Source: Microcebus murinus (Eukaryota > Chordata > Mammalia > Primates > Cheirogaleidae). Taken from it: DNA of 64,000 nucleotides. The DNA lies in contig NC_134120.1 of assembly GCF_040939455.1 (NCBI RefSeq), forward strand, positions 1,002,501 through 1,066,500, read 5' to 3'. This document shows, piece by piece, positions 43,331 through 54,650 of this stretch. The notes below the pieces were generated by a model, which saw only the letters and a list, made by a program, of their open reading frames with translations, did not search any database and had not been told where the DNA came from. Position 1 is the stretch's first letter. Each line of letters begins with the position of its first letter. Position numbers and translations under genes: made by a program.

Positions 43331-43690
43331 ATGTCGTCCCTCTCAGACGCACCGCGGTCCGGTGCCTTCCAGTGCCTTTTGAAAACAAACCAACCTCTTT
43401 TCTCTCCATGGAGCTTTAATTTACTCTGTCGTTTTACCATTTGGTTCTGGTAGTTCATATGAAACGTCAGAAAGTCTCCCCGCAGTTCACGAGTATCCGT
43501 GATTATATCAAAGAGAGGTTGACTTAGCGTGGCATTTGCGATGTTGGCTGTTTAGAAAAGCTGGAGAATACGCTGTCTTCAGGTGCGGAAACCCGGCCAA
43601 ACGCCCCACAGACAGCGGGGCTTCCCCACACCTGTCTGAATGTCGCCCGTCCTGAAGCCTTACCTGAGTTTAAGGTCCACGTAGATTCAC
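43331..43690. other. Spacer, nothing recognised
   Basis: Balanced composition, no feature supported. Confidence 0.5.
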
Positions 43691-45002
43691 GATGTTATTT
43701 CTTCTCCGTGGTGGTTGCCTTTTTGAATTTATAATTGAATTTAGGAAAGTAATTCACGTTTTATCTCAAAGCATCTTTTGTGGTTACTGGAGCATGTTCA
43801 CACGCACATACGGTTTTCCTCGTGGAAGACAGAAAAGCCTGCGGAGAGTGAATCCGAGTGCAGTGACTCTAACCCCTTATCCTGTCTAAGCAGTGGGCAA
43901 GCGTACTGGACTTCAGTGCCCCAAACCAAATTTTATCGTGACCCGCTGCCTCATATTCTCCTAACAAATTAATTGTCATCCTCCTTCCTTCCCTGGACAC
44001 AAAACTGACACTTAGTGCCCATGCTCTTGAACCACGCAGTAGACAGAAACAAGACAACATGCAGGCCCCAGGGAGCCCAAGTGAACCTTAACAAATCTTG
44101 GCAAGGAAGTGTGGGGAGGCCGGGGTATCTGCAGCTTGGCCGGGTTCTTTAACTAATTTTTGAACGACAGACCAGCACATCACGTGTGGTGGTCATTTAG
44201 CTATTTCCAACAGGTAAGCAGTGGCTTATAGTGTGTGTCTAAAGACCCAGTGTCTTGAATTGGGCTTTCCCCATAAAAATAACCCTGGAAGCTCTATTCT
44301 TAAGTTCCCACACTAAAAATATTCAGGAGACACAATTTATAAAAAAATCTCTTTCACTGCTCAAAAGCACTTTTTTTTTGTAATTTATACTAAGCCCTTT
44401 AGAATGTCATATTGGTCTTTTATTAGTAACCTTGACAATATGATTAGACTCCAAAAAATGTCTACTTGTTAGTGAATAGCTTTCATTCTCCAAACTTTAA
44501 AGAGGCTACTCAGCTATGACCAAAGCATGCTTCATTTTTTAATTTTTTGCAACAAAAAAAGCACAGAAGATAAAAAATATATGGTTAGATAAAGTATTAA
44601 ATTAAACATCTGGAAACAGTTAAATAAATTGGGTGGTATTGTAAATTTGTTAAAAAACTATTTAGATGCCATAATTTGGGCAGAACTCTATTCCCTTTCT
44701 GAATTAGAGTTAACTTTCAATTATAATTATAAAAACTATTCTGTTAAAATGTAGGGAAAATGTAATTTTTAGAAACATTCATTTTTCTAGTGACAAAAGC
44801 CTTTTGTCTTTTTAAATGTTGTTTAAATGTCTTTATTATGTGTCAGATCCTGTTTACATTTTGCTTAGATATTGCCACAAACAGTATAAAGATAAGTTGC
44901 TAAAGTTAAAATGAGAAAAAAATTTTTACTTATTTTTACTAGAAGAAGACAATGAGATCTTTGGCTACATTAAATGAAATGCATTTTGACAATGTTGATC
45001 AA
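43691..45002. other. AT-rich unique region
   Basis: AT-rich sequence without repeats I can name. Parts (44180-44990) may be very old repeat or unique intergenic DNA. No coding frame of note. Confidence 0.4.
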
Positions 45003-45065
45003 ATCTGAGGGGCAAAAAAAAAAAAAAAAAAAGGAAAGAAAGAAAAGAAAGAAAGAAAGAACCAA
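45003..45065 (+). repeat. (A)n / (GAAA)n simple repeat
   Basis: Nineteen As followed by GAAAGAAAGAAAAG-type repeats. No SINE body lies directly upstream, so it is not an obvious retroposon tail. Confidence 0.9.
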
Positions 45066-45099
45066 AACAAACAAAGTGAAGCAAATCTCCCCAACACCA

Positions 45100-45800
45100 C
45101 AGCAAACCGAACTGAAGGCCCAAACTTTAACCTTCATGGAGAGATCTTGTTGTGCTTTTAAAAGTCCCTGATATTTCCCCCGGGCCCCCGCCCTGGCCTG
45201 CTCACTGCCCGTGTGTTATTGAAATGCTGATGTTCGTGTTCATGGTAATTTCGGAGCCACAGCAGACGTGTATTGCTTCCTCTTTTAATAGGTGCAAAGT
45301 GAGTTATTGTCACAGAGCAGATATGAAAAGAGGATGTGAAAGGGAATCTTGCCTCATCTTTGTGGTGCGGGTTTGCGAGGGTGCTAACATGGTCACCTGA
45401 ATTATGCATGTCTATTGTGTTCAGATATCATAAATCGGTGCATGAATACCCCCAAATCATTTTCAGTTCCTGAACATTTATATACGGAGCTCTTGAGCTC
45501 GGCAAAGACAATTAGTCATATTTGTATGCCGGAATTAATTGAGAGTGAGATGCGGGAGGCAGAGGAGAGAACAAAGAATGCTTTTTGTCAGTTCTTCCAA
45601 CTGACAGGGATAATTAGATATATGAAATTGAAATTCCTCAGCAGGGGGCTTCTGTTGACAATGAATTTTCTTTTGATTCCATTCTGTTATTCTTTTATGC
45701 TGTCATCTGTGGCAATTTGTTATTCAGCTTGAAGCTTAAAAAAGCAAAGCATTCCGCTTTTATGAGTAGATGATGTCAGTTTGTACACTGCTGGGAAATA
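45100..45800. promoter_or_regulatory. Candidate conserved non-coding region
   Basis: A long repeat-free stretch with motif-dense text: GACAATTAGTCATATTTGTA near 45510, CGGAATTAATTGAGAG near 45529, GATAATTAGATATATG near 45609 and GTGGCAATTTGTTATTCAGC near 45711. Frames are short. It strongly resembles a vertebrate conserved enhancer, but conservation was not tested. Confidence 0.5.
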
Positions 45801-46379
45801 GATATTAAATGTAATCTTTAAACTAAAAAAAAAAAGAAAAGAAAAGAAATAAAATAAAATCAGTTAAAGAGACAGTGTGCTGTTTACTCAGCCTTCAGAG
45901 AAGAAACTTCATAAGAAATAGTCGGAACTTGTTCAGTGGTATTTGAAGTTGTTCAAGCCCCATTAATCCGGTGCCTTGACTGCGGCTCGAACTGTTCTTC
46001 TAAGAGGATGCAATTTAATGCTGGGAAACTCAAGTATGCAACGCCCAAATGGCACTAGACGCTGGCTGTTGCAGAACACTACTATTATCTTGCTTAATCT
46101 CGTTTTCATTTATCTTCACAATACCAGAAGCATTATTCACAGATTACCTCTCCTTTTACTTCCATCTGAATCAAATGCCGCCGATGTCGTGTGTTCTTAG
46201 GAAACGAATCATGAAAACCTCAGACCAACCCCCAAAATATGATCTGCATATACTATTTATCCGGGCTTATCGGCAAGCTTGACTGAGACTGTTTTACACT
46301 TTAGACTTCAAAATAATGACCCTTAGCTTGCAGCTCGTCTGGGGGCTTTTTGTCTGCAGGAAGAACATGTCCTGGTGTG
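45801..46379. other. Unique sequence with an A-rich run
   Basis: An A/AAAAG run lies at 45825-45860. The rest is unassigned and may continue the conserved block. Confidence 0.4.
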
Positions 46380-46560
46380 TGTGGCACAGACCTGGTTCAC
46401 GGCCTTCCTCCAACTCTAGCTACTGTTGTGAATTGTGGGCAAGATTTTCCCTTCCTGGGTCCTTTTCCCTCATCTGTAAAGAGACAACTTGGGCAGATAA
46501 CTTGTTGTTTCTGTGATGAGGGACTTAGCTCCATGCCTGGGATGTGGTAGCACATCTTGA
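46380..46560 (+). mobile_element. MIR SINE, sense
   Basis: MIR order: ACCTGGTTCACGGCCTTCC, TGTTGTGAATTGTGGGCAAG, CCTCATCTGTAAAGAGACA and a TGCCTGGGATGTGGTAGCAC end. Confidence 0.75.
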
Positions 46561-48550
46561 AAGTTAGCTCTCGGGTCCCCTTCCTTAAGAATGTCATCAG
46601 CTTCTTAATACCCTTTGTGTATGGGATTCCCATCCACTTGTTCCTCTCCAGCTGCACATGGAGGCTCCAGCATGGAAGGCAGGGTGCTCAACCCTGGGAG
46701 CGCAGTGACAAACAAAGGCGCGCCCCTAGTGTTGCCCAGAACCTGCCCGGAGTTCTTGCAGTGGCTTCCTGAACCAGTTGCCTCCCCGCCAGCACCGGAC
46801 TTGGTTTAGATGCAGTCTCTTGGACCCCTCCCCAGCACTACAGAACCGAGTATTTAGGGTCGGGCGCAGGAGTCTGGACTTCATCACCCATCCTGGTGGC
46901 TCTTGTGTGCGTTATCGTGTGAGGATGACTTACTCTGGGTGGGTGTCGGAGACTTTCTTGGGGGGGTGTCTGGGATGCAAGAGTTTACCACTGTTTCTCC
47001 GTTCGTGTTCCACAGTACAAAGGGTGGGACCCTCCGTTGCCTTGCCTCTGTTTTGTTAACTGAGATGCTCGTGCCGGAGTTGGCGATGGTGGCTCTGTGG
47101 GCGCAGAAGCTGCAGGAGGAACATGCCTCCGGAACACAGCCACGGCCGCAGGTGGAGGCCAGTCCAATCAGCCACACAAGTGCAAGGCTGAATCAGGACA
47201 CGGTAATAAGGATGTGCTGGAGACAGCCGTGGAGCAGACGTGTGGCATGTGCACAGGTGATGTGCCCGGCGCACACGGCTCCCACCTTAGGGCTGTGATC
47301 CCAGTGCCAATAGTGTTTGGATGTGATGTCCTGTTTTCTTCTAAAAGCACAGTGTACACAATTTCCCTATTTGCTTTTTCCTTCTTTGTGTTTTGTTTCG
47401 TGGTTCCCCTTCTGCTGGCGGTTCTCCACAAACATCCTTGACGTTCTTCTGCCTCTGTCTTTTCATTTCATCCACCTCCAGTCTTCCCAGAGTTGGGAAG
47501 GTTTGTTTCCTCAAAATGAAAGTTCCTTAACCAAAATCAGCATCCTGGTGACTGAATTAAAAGCAACAACAACACAAAAATCTAATTTTCGTCAAAAACA
47601 AAAATCCCATGAGGTGTTGGCCGACACTGTGTTCCAACTCACCACTGTGCATGTAAATACACCATATAGAGCCTCGCTGAATGGGCAATTCTGTGTTCAA
47701 AGAGCCTTATTTAACGAAGGAATCATTTTATGCAAATTTAAGGAGAGCAGCCAAGAGAAGGGAAAGGTCACCATTGACACGAGCAACAGTCGAGGCAGGG
47801 GCAGAGGGCTGCAGGCAGACCCTCTGGGAAAGCGTTCTGGGGAAGGAGCTGATGCTTTTAAACCAAAACAAAAGCCATCATTCTTTTCAGGACTGAATTA
47901 AACTGAGATCAATGCTTACCCACGTTCCCTCTACAAATCCTCTAACGTGCCTAACCAGGATCTTCTGCCTTCCTTCAGAGTGGTGGTTCTGTGTTGCCTT
48001 CTGGCCTCACAGCTGGAGCTTGGAGCAGGAGGGGACAGTGCGTTACTCCCTAGAAGATGATGGCGCCAGCCGCTGGGGAGGGGCAGCTGCCAGAACATGG
48101 GGTTTCATCTGCCATTGTAGCAAAGAGCCTGGAAACCTGGCCACGGTGGACACCAGTTGGTTCCCAGGGGAACTTTCTGTGGCACCTCCGCTTACTCTAA
48201 GCCACCCGCTGTGTGCCAAGTGACGGTGACTGACTAAGAACAAGCAGAGTAAAGCTCAGTAAAGCACCCCAGAAAGTCACGTGGAGATGTCACCTCTAAA
48301 CCTCTCCAAAGTGCGTGGTGGCTCGCTTGGCTCTGAGACAGCTACTATGCGGTGATTGCCACCTCTTCAATGAGGTCAGAACTGTGACACTTTCGGCCTT
48401 GTTGGGGACGGGTGGGTACTAGAGATGAGGACAATGTCCAGAGCCGGGAGACCTGACGGGGTGGGCTGATCCACAGACACACAATAATTAGGGTTACGTA
48501 CCCCAGAGAAGAGCAAGCAAAATAACGATTTAATGATAATCTTTCATAAA
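46561..48550. other. Intergenic DNA, nothing recognised
   Basis: Mixed composition, no coding domain or named repeat. The 194-residue plus-strand frame 47317-47901 is not domain-bearing. Confidence 0.45.
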
Positions 48551-48552
48551 TT

Positions 48553-48928
48553 ATGGATCGCAGTTTTTTTTTTTTTTTGCTTTTTTTTTATTTTGGCATA
48601 TTATGGGGGTACAGATTTTAAGGTTTCAATAAATGCCCTTTCCCTCCCTCCCCCCACAAGTCTGAGTTTCCAGCATGACCATCTCTCAGATGGTGCACGT
48701 CACTCATTATGTATGTATATACCCACCCCCCCTCCCCTCCCCCCTCCCCAGTACCCTATTACTGTAGTGCCTATGTGTCTACTTAGGTGCTACTCAGTTA
48801 ATACCAGTTTGCTGGTGAATATATGTGGTGCTTGTTTTTAATGGTGATATAGCACATCTTATATTTTCCTGGTTAGAGCTGGAACCCATACTACTTATTG
48901 AAGTATCCCAAGAATGGATCGCAGTTTT
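48553..48928 (-). mobile_element. Young L1 tail inserted by twin priming
   Basis: A 15 bp direct repeat, ATGGATCGCAGTTTT, flanks the insert (48553-48567 and 48914-48928). Next to the left copy is a T run (the A tail of a minus-strand L1), then antisense L1 3' UTR (GGCATATTATGGGGGTACAG, a C-rich polypurine complement, TTACTGTAGTGCCTATGTGT) to GTGCTTGTTTTT near 48840. From there to the right repeat the sequence is inverted (TTCCTGGTTAGAGCTGGAAC, GAAGTATCCCAAGAATGG): the adjoining L1 segment in opposite orientation. That is the classic twin-priming structure. The nick after TTTT fits the L1 endonuclease site. Confidence 0.92.
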
Positions 48929-50224
48929 GTAAATATCTCTCCACAACATAACAGGAAAAACTTAAATTTTAGTAAGATAAGACATGTTGAAGAGTCTGCT
49001 GGCAGCAGAGTTTATTAGGGTAAGAGCGATTGCTGAGACGTCATGCAGACACCTGGGGTGCGTGTCGGACACAGCGAGAGGGGCAGGTGACTTACCAGGG
49101 GGTGAGAGGGACCCTGTCCTCAGAGAGCTGCGGGTCTAACGGCGAGTCGGGACCTGGACGACTGGCACTGACGGGACTCGGGAGCCACTGTGCTCAGAGT
49201 AGCACCGCGGTGGCAGCGGTGTCGGTGGCGGAGCGTTATATGCGCCTCTCAAGGTGTCGGGGTCTCCTTGACGGCTAGTGTGTGGGGCTAGCTGGGGAGG
49301 TTGGAGTGGGATGTTAAAGCGTTTTTAAACGAGGAGAAACTGATTAGGACCAGGGAGGACATCGGTGGTCATGCTCCAGTGGGTGGGCGCAGGGTGGGGC
49401 GGAGGCTGTAGCCGCAGGCAGACCGCAGTCATGAGTGAGGGCAGAGACAGATCCCGGAGAGTTGACTGGCCCCGGGTTCACCGACAGCCGGGAGGAGGGA
49501 GGAGCTGCGCCCAGCCGGCAGTGGGTGCTGCAGGGACTCAGTGCTAGCACCACTGGTCCAGCACTCGCTATGCACGAGGGATTGCCAAGATCATTCACCG
49601 ACCGCTTAATGTTTGTGACCAAACATGTTTGTGACTATCCAATCTCCTAACTGGGAGACAACATGACTCTGAGCAAGGCACGCTTTGGAGGTGTGAGGGG
49701 GGAAGGGAGCTACTCCGAGTTTGAATTTTCACAGGGCACCAGGCAGGCGGGGATGGCAGGATTGGGAGAGGCAGGCCTGGCGCTGGGGAGACCAGGAGCT
49801 GCGCGGGCTTGGGTGTCACCCGCAGGGCAGCGGCCAGAGCAAGGCCACCCTGGCCCACCCCGGCCTTCGCCAGGCCAGCACTCCCGGAGAACACACACCT
49901 TCCTGGAGGACCCGCAGGGGTTGCATCGAGTCTTTAACAAGCCTGGAAAGCTGGAAAGAATTTGGTTTCAATTTTATAGCAAGAAAATATAGAATTGCAC
50001 CAGTCAAAATTTAAATTAAAAATCATCTGTGACCAGACAGGTGATAAAGTTCACACTCCCACTTGATTAAGCACTTTGGGGTCAGATATGATTCGTCTTT
50101 GGAATCTGACTTTCTTCAGAGATGGAATAATTTAAGGAAATTAACATAGAAAATTAACAAGAAGTCCTGTCTGTTGTTTATACAAATAATTACCCATTCT
50201 TGTATCCTCTCATGACAATCCTAA
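48929..50224. other. Intergenic DNA, nothing recognised
   Basis: GC-rich to about 49900, then AT-rich. No gene or named repeat supported. Confidence 0.45.
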
Positions 50225-51229
50225 ATGAAAAACAATGTCAAGTTTAGCTACAGCTACTTAGAAGACAAGATTTCTAAAGTTTTATCCTGTCTGGCTCTTT
50301 GCTGGTCATTCAGTCCTGTGTCTAAGGGGCTGTTCTTTGGAGTAAATTGCAAAGAATGGATCTGTGGGTCTGGGCTGTTTGGCTTTGTGATCTGTGGGCT
50401 GTGCTGCCCGGCCCGTCCACCCCGCTGGTGTGCGCTTGCTGCGGGTAGGTGCTGGGAAACCACCCAGGGGTGCAGCCTCTGTGGGGCCCAACAGTTTGTC
50501 CCTGACCCCAAGCATTTGCATCCGCCCACAGACCTGACCCTGCACAAGTTGCAGCGACCCTGGGGCAACTCTGTCTTAAGCAAAGACATCTGTCCTGTCC
50601 CTGAGTGGCGTCATTTATGTTATGATCCCATTTCATTTCCATGTACTTCTATTAAATGCCTACTGTGTGCCAGCCCTCGGGAAGTGGACGCCCTGAGAAA
50701 ACATCCCCAGCCCACACAGGGCCCCGAAGCGGAGTATACTTCTCTCCACGAGTATAATTGCTTCTTTACAGCCGTGTTCTACGTTCTCCTCCCGAAGCCG
50801 TGCTCCACAGTCACGCACTGTGCTGGTGCTCATGGTCTGACTCTGCAAGCGTGTCTCTCAGATGCCCTTCTGTCGGCGGCCACCCTGTCTGCCGTGTCCA
50901 CCCTCACTTTCTGCCACCCAAGTTCTGTTTTGCATGATGAAGCGTGTAGACAACATTGCCATTCTGATGATCTTTGTGCAGAGCCAGTAATTTCTGTTGT
51001 GCGACTGCCCAGCTACGGGAGTTGTGTCATTTGTGGTCTCCCTCACGGGCCCAGAGCACTCCGTGAGTGGACCACTGGCCACCTCAGCACTGTTGCCAGC
51101 CATGCTGCGAGGGCAGAGTCTCCGCGTAATCTGCTGGCCGCGTTCCTGGGAAGAGCCTTCTGCGTGCTCCCCCGTGCTACAGGTACTCCCGGGCATCTGT
51201 TCTTACACTTTTGGCTGACGCTATGGTGA
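50225..51229 (+). other. Unusually long open frame of unknown status (334 codons)
   Basis: A plus-strand frame from ATG 50225 to a stop at 51227-51229, in DNA of only moderate GC, which makes it longer than I would expect by chance. The product is Cys-rich, with hydrophobic stretches near the start (about residues 20-65) and no domain I recognise. Part of it, near 50625-50680, looks like a reversed MIR/L2 end (TTAAATGCCTACTGTGTGCC), which argues against an old conserved gene. No nearby promoter, intron pair or polyadenylation signal stands out. Most likely fortuitous; a lineage-specific transcript is possible. Confidence 0.2.
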
Positions 51230-53074
51230 GGACTAAGTAGAATTATTTGCATAGAGCATTTAGGCCACTGCTAGACAAATCGTAACGTTCCATTGCTCTT
51301 ATTTTTATTGTTTTCTTAAAAAGAGCCACTAGAGCTGCAACTCCTCTCTCTCGTCTCTGGCGCAAGGAACTGGACCTGCGTGACGTGGGCATTTCATCAT
51401 CATGAGTGGTTACCCTGCGTGAGCCCAGCACCTTTGGTGGGTTCCACAGAGACCCATGCGTGGCTGTCTCCTTCATGTTTCCCAGCTCCCGGGCCCCGTC
51501 ACCTGAGAATGGACCAACATACTCATAGGGGACACAAGTCTCACTATTCAGAAAAAGCTTCTGGAAAAGAAAAAGCTGGAAAAGAAAAAAAGCTTCTGCC
51601 TTTACGTGCCAGTTTTTCAGCTGGGGACCAGCTGGCTGCAGTTTTTGCACGTATGTACAGGTGGGTGTGTTCACGTGACAGTGACCATGAGCAGATGTAA
51701 GTGGTTCCAAGGCCACTGTGAGAAAATGACTCCCACTTATGGGGCCTGATGTGTCCAACACACAAGCCGGACTCTGCGGGGGCAGCACCTAGCACCCAGT
51801 GCCCGTCCCCTTGCCCGGAAGGTACGCCGCTGGGGCCCTCAGACACTTCCTTTCACCACTCTGGGTAACTCGAGGACAGTTCCCTGCGGAAACCAGTCAC
51901 GTGTGGTTTAATCTTCTGCTCCAAGAGTCCTCTGTGGAGGTTGGGAAGGCTTTCTCTCAAGAAATTGACATCCGAGACCATCGACTGGTATACCTCTGAG
52001 TCCTCCAGGGCAATATCTGCCCTGCCCACCTCACTCCCATGGGCCCCGCGGCCTCTGCAGGAGCCCACTCCATGCGGCGCTTCTGGAGCGGTCAGTGATG
52101 GGACAGTGGGCCCCAGGCCATGCGCCCACCTGGCAGCCCCAGACCTGGGCCCCACAAGGGTGGGCAGAAACAGACCGGGGCTGTGAGAAGCCCAGCCAGA
52201 GAGAAGAGCAAAGCTGTGCGCAGAGCCCACATCCATCCCTGGGTGAGAAGTGACTTGCTCAGGAGCGGCAGGTGGGACCCCTCCAGAGGACGTGCTGTGC
52301 TGGGCTCAGGGCTGGGGCCCGGAGTTGGGCCCTGTTCTGGGGTTTGGGCCTCCTGCCGTGCAGGAACCTGTCAGCTTTAGTGCTCTGGGCCGTGCAGGTC
52401 CGGGGTAGCCCCATCTCTGTCACCAGGCTCCTCTGCTCACGAGAACGTCACCAGCTGGGCGGCACCTGGGCCGAGTTTACGTCATCCTGTGACTGACCTC
52501 CCACCTGCCGGGCCTGGAGGAGCACTACAGAAGGTCTCTGTACCTGCTGCTGGGTGTGTGGGCGCTGACTCTCATACCTTGACCAGGTGCTTACATTATT
52601 GACCAGGAGAGCTGTCCACTTGACTCCTCATGAGATCCACAGCTATTGCCACAGCCCCAAACGCTGCCATCTTCATGTTATTTAATACTATTTTCCCAGA
52701 CTTCTGAAACTCCGGAGATGTCGCACCCGTCTGCCCCAGCCAGCCTAGCCCAGGCAGAAATTTGAGCACTTCCTGCTGCAGCCTACTAGGGACCGCCAGG
52801 GACAACCAGTGTCTACCTGGCCCTGGTGATGGACCTGCTGTCCGCTGCCCAGCTGGGAGTCCCCAAGCCCTGGCTCCTGTCCTAGAGTCTGCTCCTGGGA
52901 CACATCTGTCCTCCCTCCACTTAGATTGGGCTCACAGAAGCTGAGTTTCTGCTTGCAGTGGTTTCTGGAGGGCGGGCCATCAGGCTAGGGGGCTGGCACG
53001 TGGAGCCAGGAAGGAAGGAACGAGCTCCCTTGGGGCACTGTCATCTGCCCTGGCGGAGTCAGCCCTACCCAGGT
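51230..53074. other. Intergenic DNA, nothing recognised
   Basis: Contains a short direct repeat GAAAAGCTGGAAAAGAAAAA near 51563. No gene or named repeat supported. Confidence 0.45.
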
Positions 53075-53400
53075 CTCAGTCCATTCTGTCACACAAAACC
53101 ATCCTCTGGGGGGTTGCAGATGGGAGGGATTTATTTCTACGGTTCCAGGGGCCGGAAGCCCAGGACCAAGGCACCCCCGATCCAGTGTCTCGTGTGGGCA
53201 TGTCCTGGTCCACCCACGCCACCTTCACGCTCTGGTGGGAGGGCCAGGGTCTCTCTGGGGTCTCTTGATCCCATCCTGAACACTCCACCTCGTGCTGCGC
53301 CACTTTCCAGAGCTTCCATCTCCTGACATGATTGCCCCAGGGAGAGGATTTCAACATGTGAATTTTGGGGGGACACAGACACTTGGACGGAGCACCTGTG
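53075..53400 (-). mobile_element. MaLR-type LTR, antisense
   Basis: Near the right end reads AACATGTGAATTTTGGGGGG then ACACAGACACTTGGACGGAG, and in the middle CTGGGGTCTCTTGATCCCAT; the left side has GGATTTATTTCTACGGTTCC. These fit the reversed MaLR LTR order. Diverged, no internal genes. Confidence 0.65.
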
Positions 53401-53944
53401 ACGGTGATATCTTGGCTGGTGTTGGCTGATGTGGGAGGCGAGGGGCGTCATCTGCTGGGAGTGGCTCTATTCTGATCAGGAGTCCTTTCTGCAGAGTCTG
53501 GAAAGGTCTTGGTGGCGGATGGGGGGGGATCGGACAGCCTCTCTGCACGGGAGTCCCCTGAGGGTTCTGAAAGTGACAAGGGCTGCTGGGCTGGCAGGAG
53601 GCTCCTGGTCGGGCAGGCGGGAGGCAGGCCAGGTGCCACAGGTGAGGACAGCATGGGGAGGGATGGTCTTCCTCATGAGCTCACCACACACTGGACAGCG
53701 GCTCAGGGTCAGGCGGGCAGGGGCCCTGGAGGGGAAGGTGGAGACTCTGGTAAGGGCGAGAGCTCGGTCTTTGGGAGGCAGATGCTGAAACTGCACTCAC
53801 GTGGCTTTCGCCTGTGGCTTGTGCCTCTGTGTCTGCCTTGGGTTTGAGAAGTGCCACGTTGCATGGCAGTCAGGAGCTGGGCCGGGGGACCCGCCGAGCG
53901 TGCCAGGCCAGCTGCCCTCCAGGGCTGTGTGTCCGGGCCTGGCT
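53401..53944. other. GC-rich spacer, nothing recognised
   Basis: No repeat or gene supported. Confidence 0.5.
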
Positions 53945-54330
53945 CCCCCATGTGAGAATCGCTATTAATATTACTCAGCCGCTGTCACCGGAGTTTTCCT
54001 CATAAACAGACCAGCATCCCCTCGACCTGTACATTTGAATCTGCAATATTAAAAGAAAGAGCGACAGCAAACGTCCCACTGAAAATGATACACTTTATCC
54101 AGAGACACGCTTTGCAGTGACAAAGAGGTCAAAAGCACTTCATTAAAAATATATGGTCGGGAGCAGAGAACCAATTACCGTTCACATGATAGGAGTGATC
54201 GATACAATTAAGAAATGCACTCTCAATAAAGAGACTAATGAACAGTATATCCTAGCAGAATTGATATTGTATGGGCTAGTTAAATATTTATTGCGCGTCA
54301 AGCGCAGTGCAGGATGCTGCGGGATGGACA
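53945..54330. promoter_or_regulatory. Candidate conserved non-coding element
   Basis: AT-rich and repeat-free. Motifs include CGCTATTAATATTACTCAG near 53957, AGAGGTCAAAAGCACTTC near 54124 (a nuclear-receptor half-site AGGTCA) and ACCAATTACCG near 54170. It ends at a CpG-dense patch with an NRF1 site. Confidence 0.45.
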
Positions 54331-54335
54331 GATAT

Positions 54336-54430
54336 GTTCTGTTGCTAAGGAACGCGGGGACGGTGCGGCGACTGCGCAGGCGCACCAGGTGGGGCGTAGG
54401 ACAGGCTCCGGCCTGCAGAGCAGGGTCCTG
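54336..54430. promoter_or_regulatory. X-box-like and NRF1 sites in a small CpG patch
   Basis: GTTGCTAAGGAAC at 54341-54353 resembles an RFX X-box with one half-site imperfect. TGCGCAGGCGCA at 54373-54384 is a full NRF1 palindrome. Their spacing of about 20 bases and the local CpG peak resemble TATA-less housekeeping or ciliary promoters. No exon was recognised next to it. Confidence 0.45.
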
Positions 54431-54650
54431 GGCGCCTGCCTCTGCCACGTGCTCAAGTGTGACATTCAGAACAAAGTCAGTTACTGAACACATCATTTCG
54501 TCTTGTAACCGCTTCTTTGATAAAAAATATGGATTCAGTCCTTTTTGGAATCAAAGCTGTGTGCCTGGTTTACCCAGAAGGCGATAACAGAGCATTTTCA
54601 TTCTCCTTTGATCCAAAAATAGAAGCAAAAGGAGGAAGTAAATTGTGTTT
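54431..54650. promoter_or_regulatory. Candidate conserved element, right part
   Basis: AT-richer, repeat-free continuation (ACACATCATTTCGTCTTGTA near 54487, ATAAAAAATATGGATTCAGT near 54520). Probably one block with the preceding two features. Confidence 0.35.

Noticed and set aside
41828..43453. Coding gene of 330-380 residues at the CpG island
   Set aside because: Long frames run on both strands in several phases through the 57 bp array, the mark of a stop-free repeat, and their ends show no known domain.
45003..45065. Poly-A tail of a processed pseudogene
   Set aside because: The sequence just upstream shows no coding remnant, SINE body or matching target duplication.
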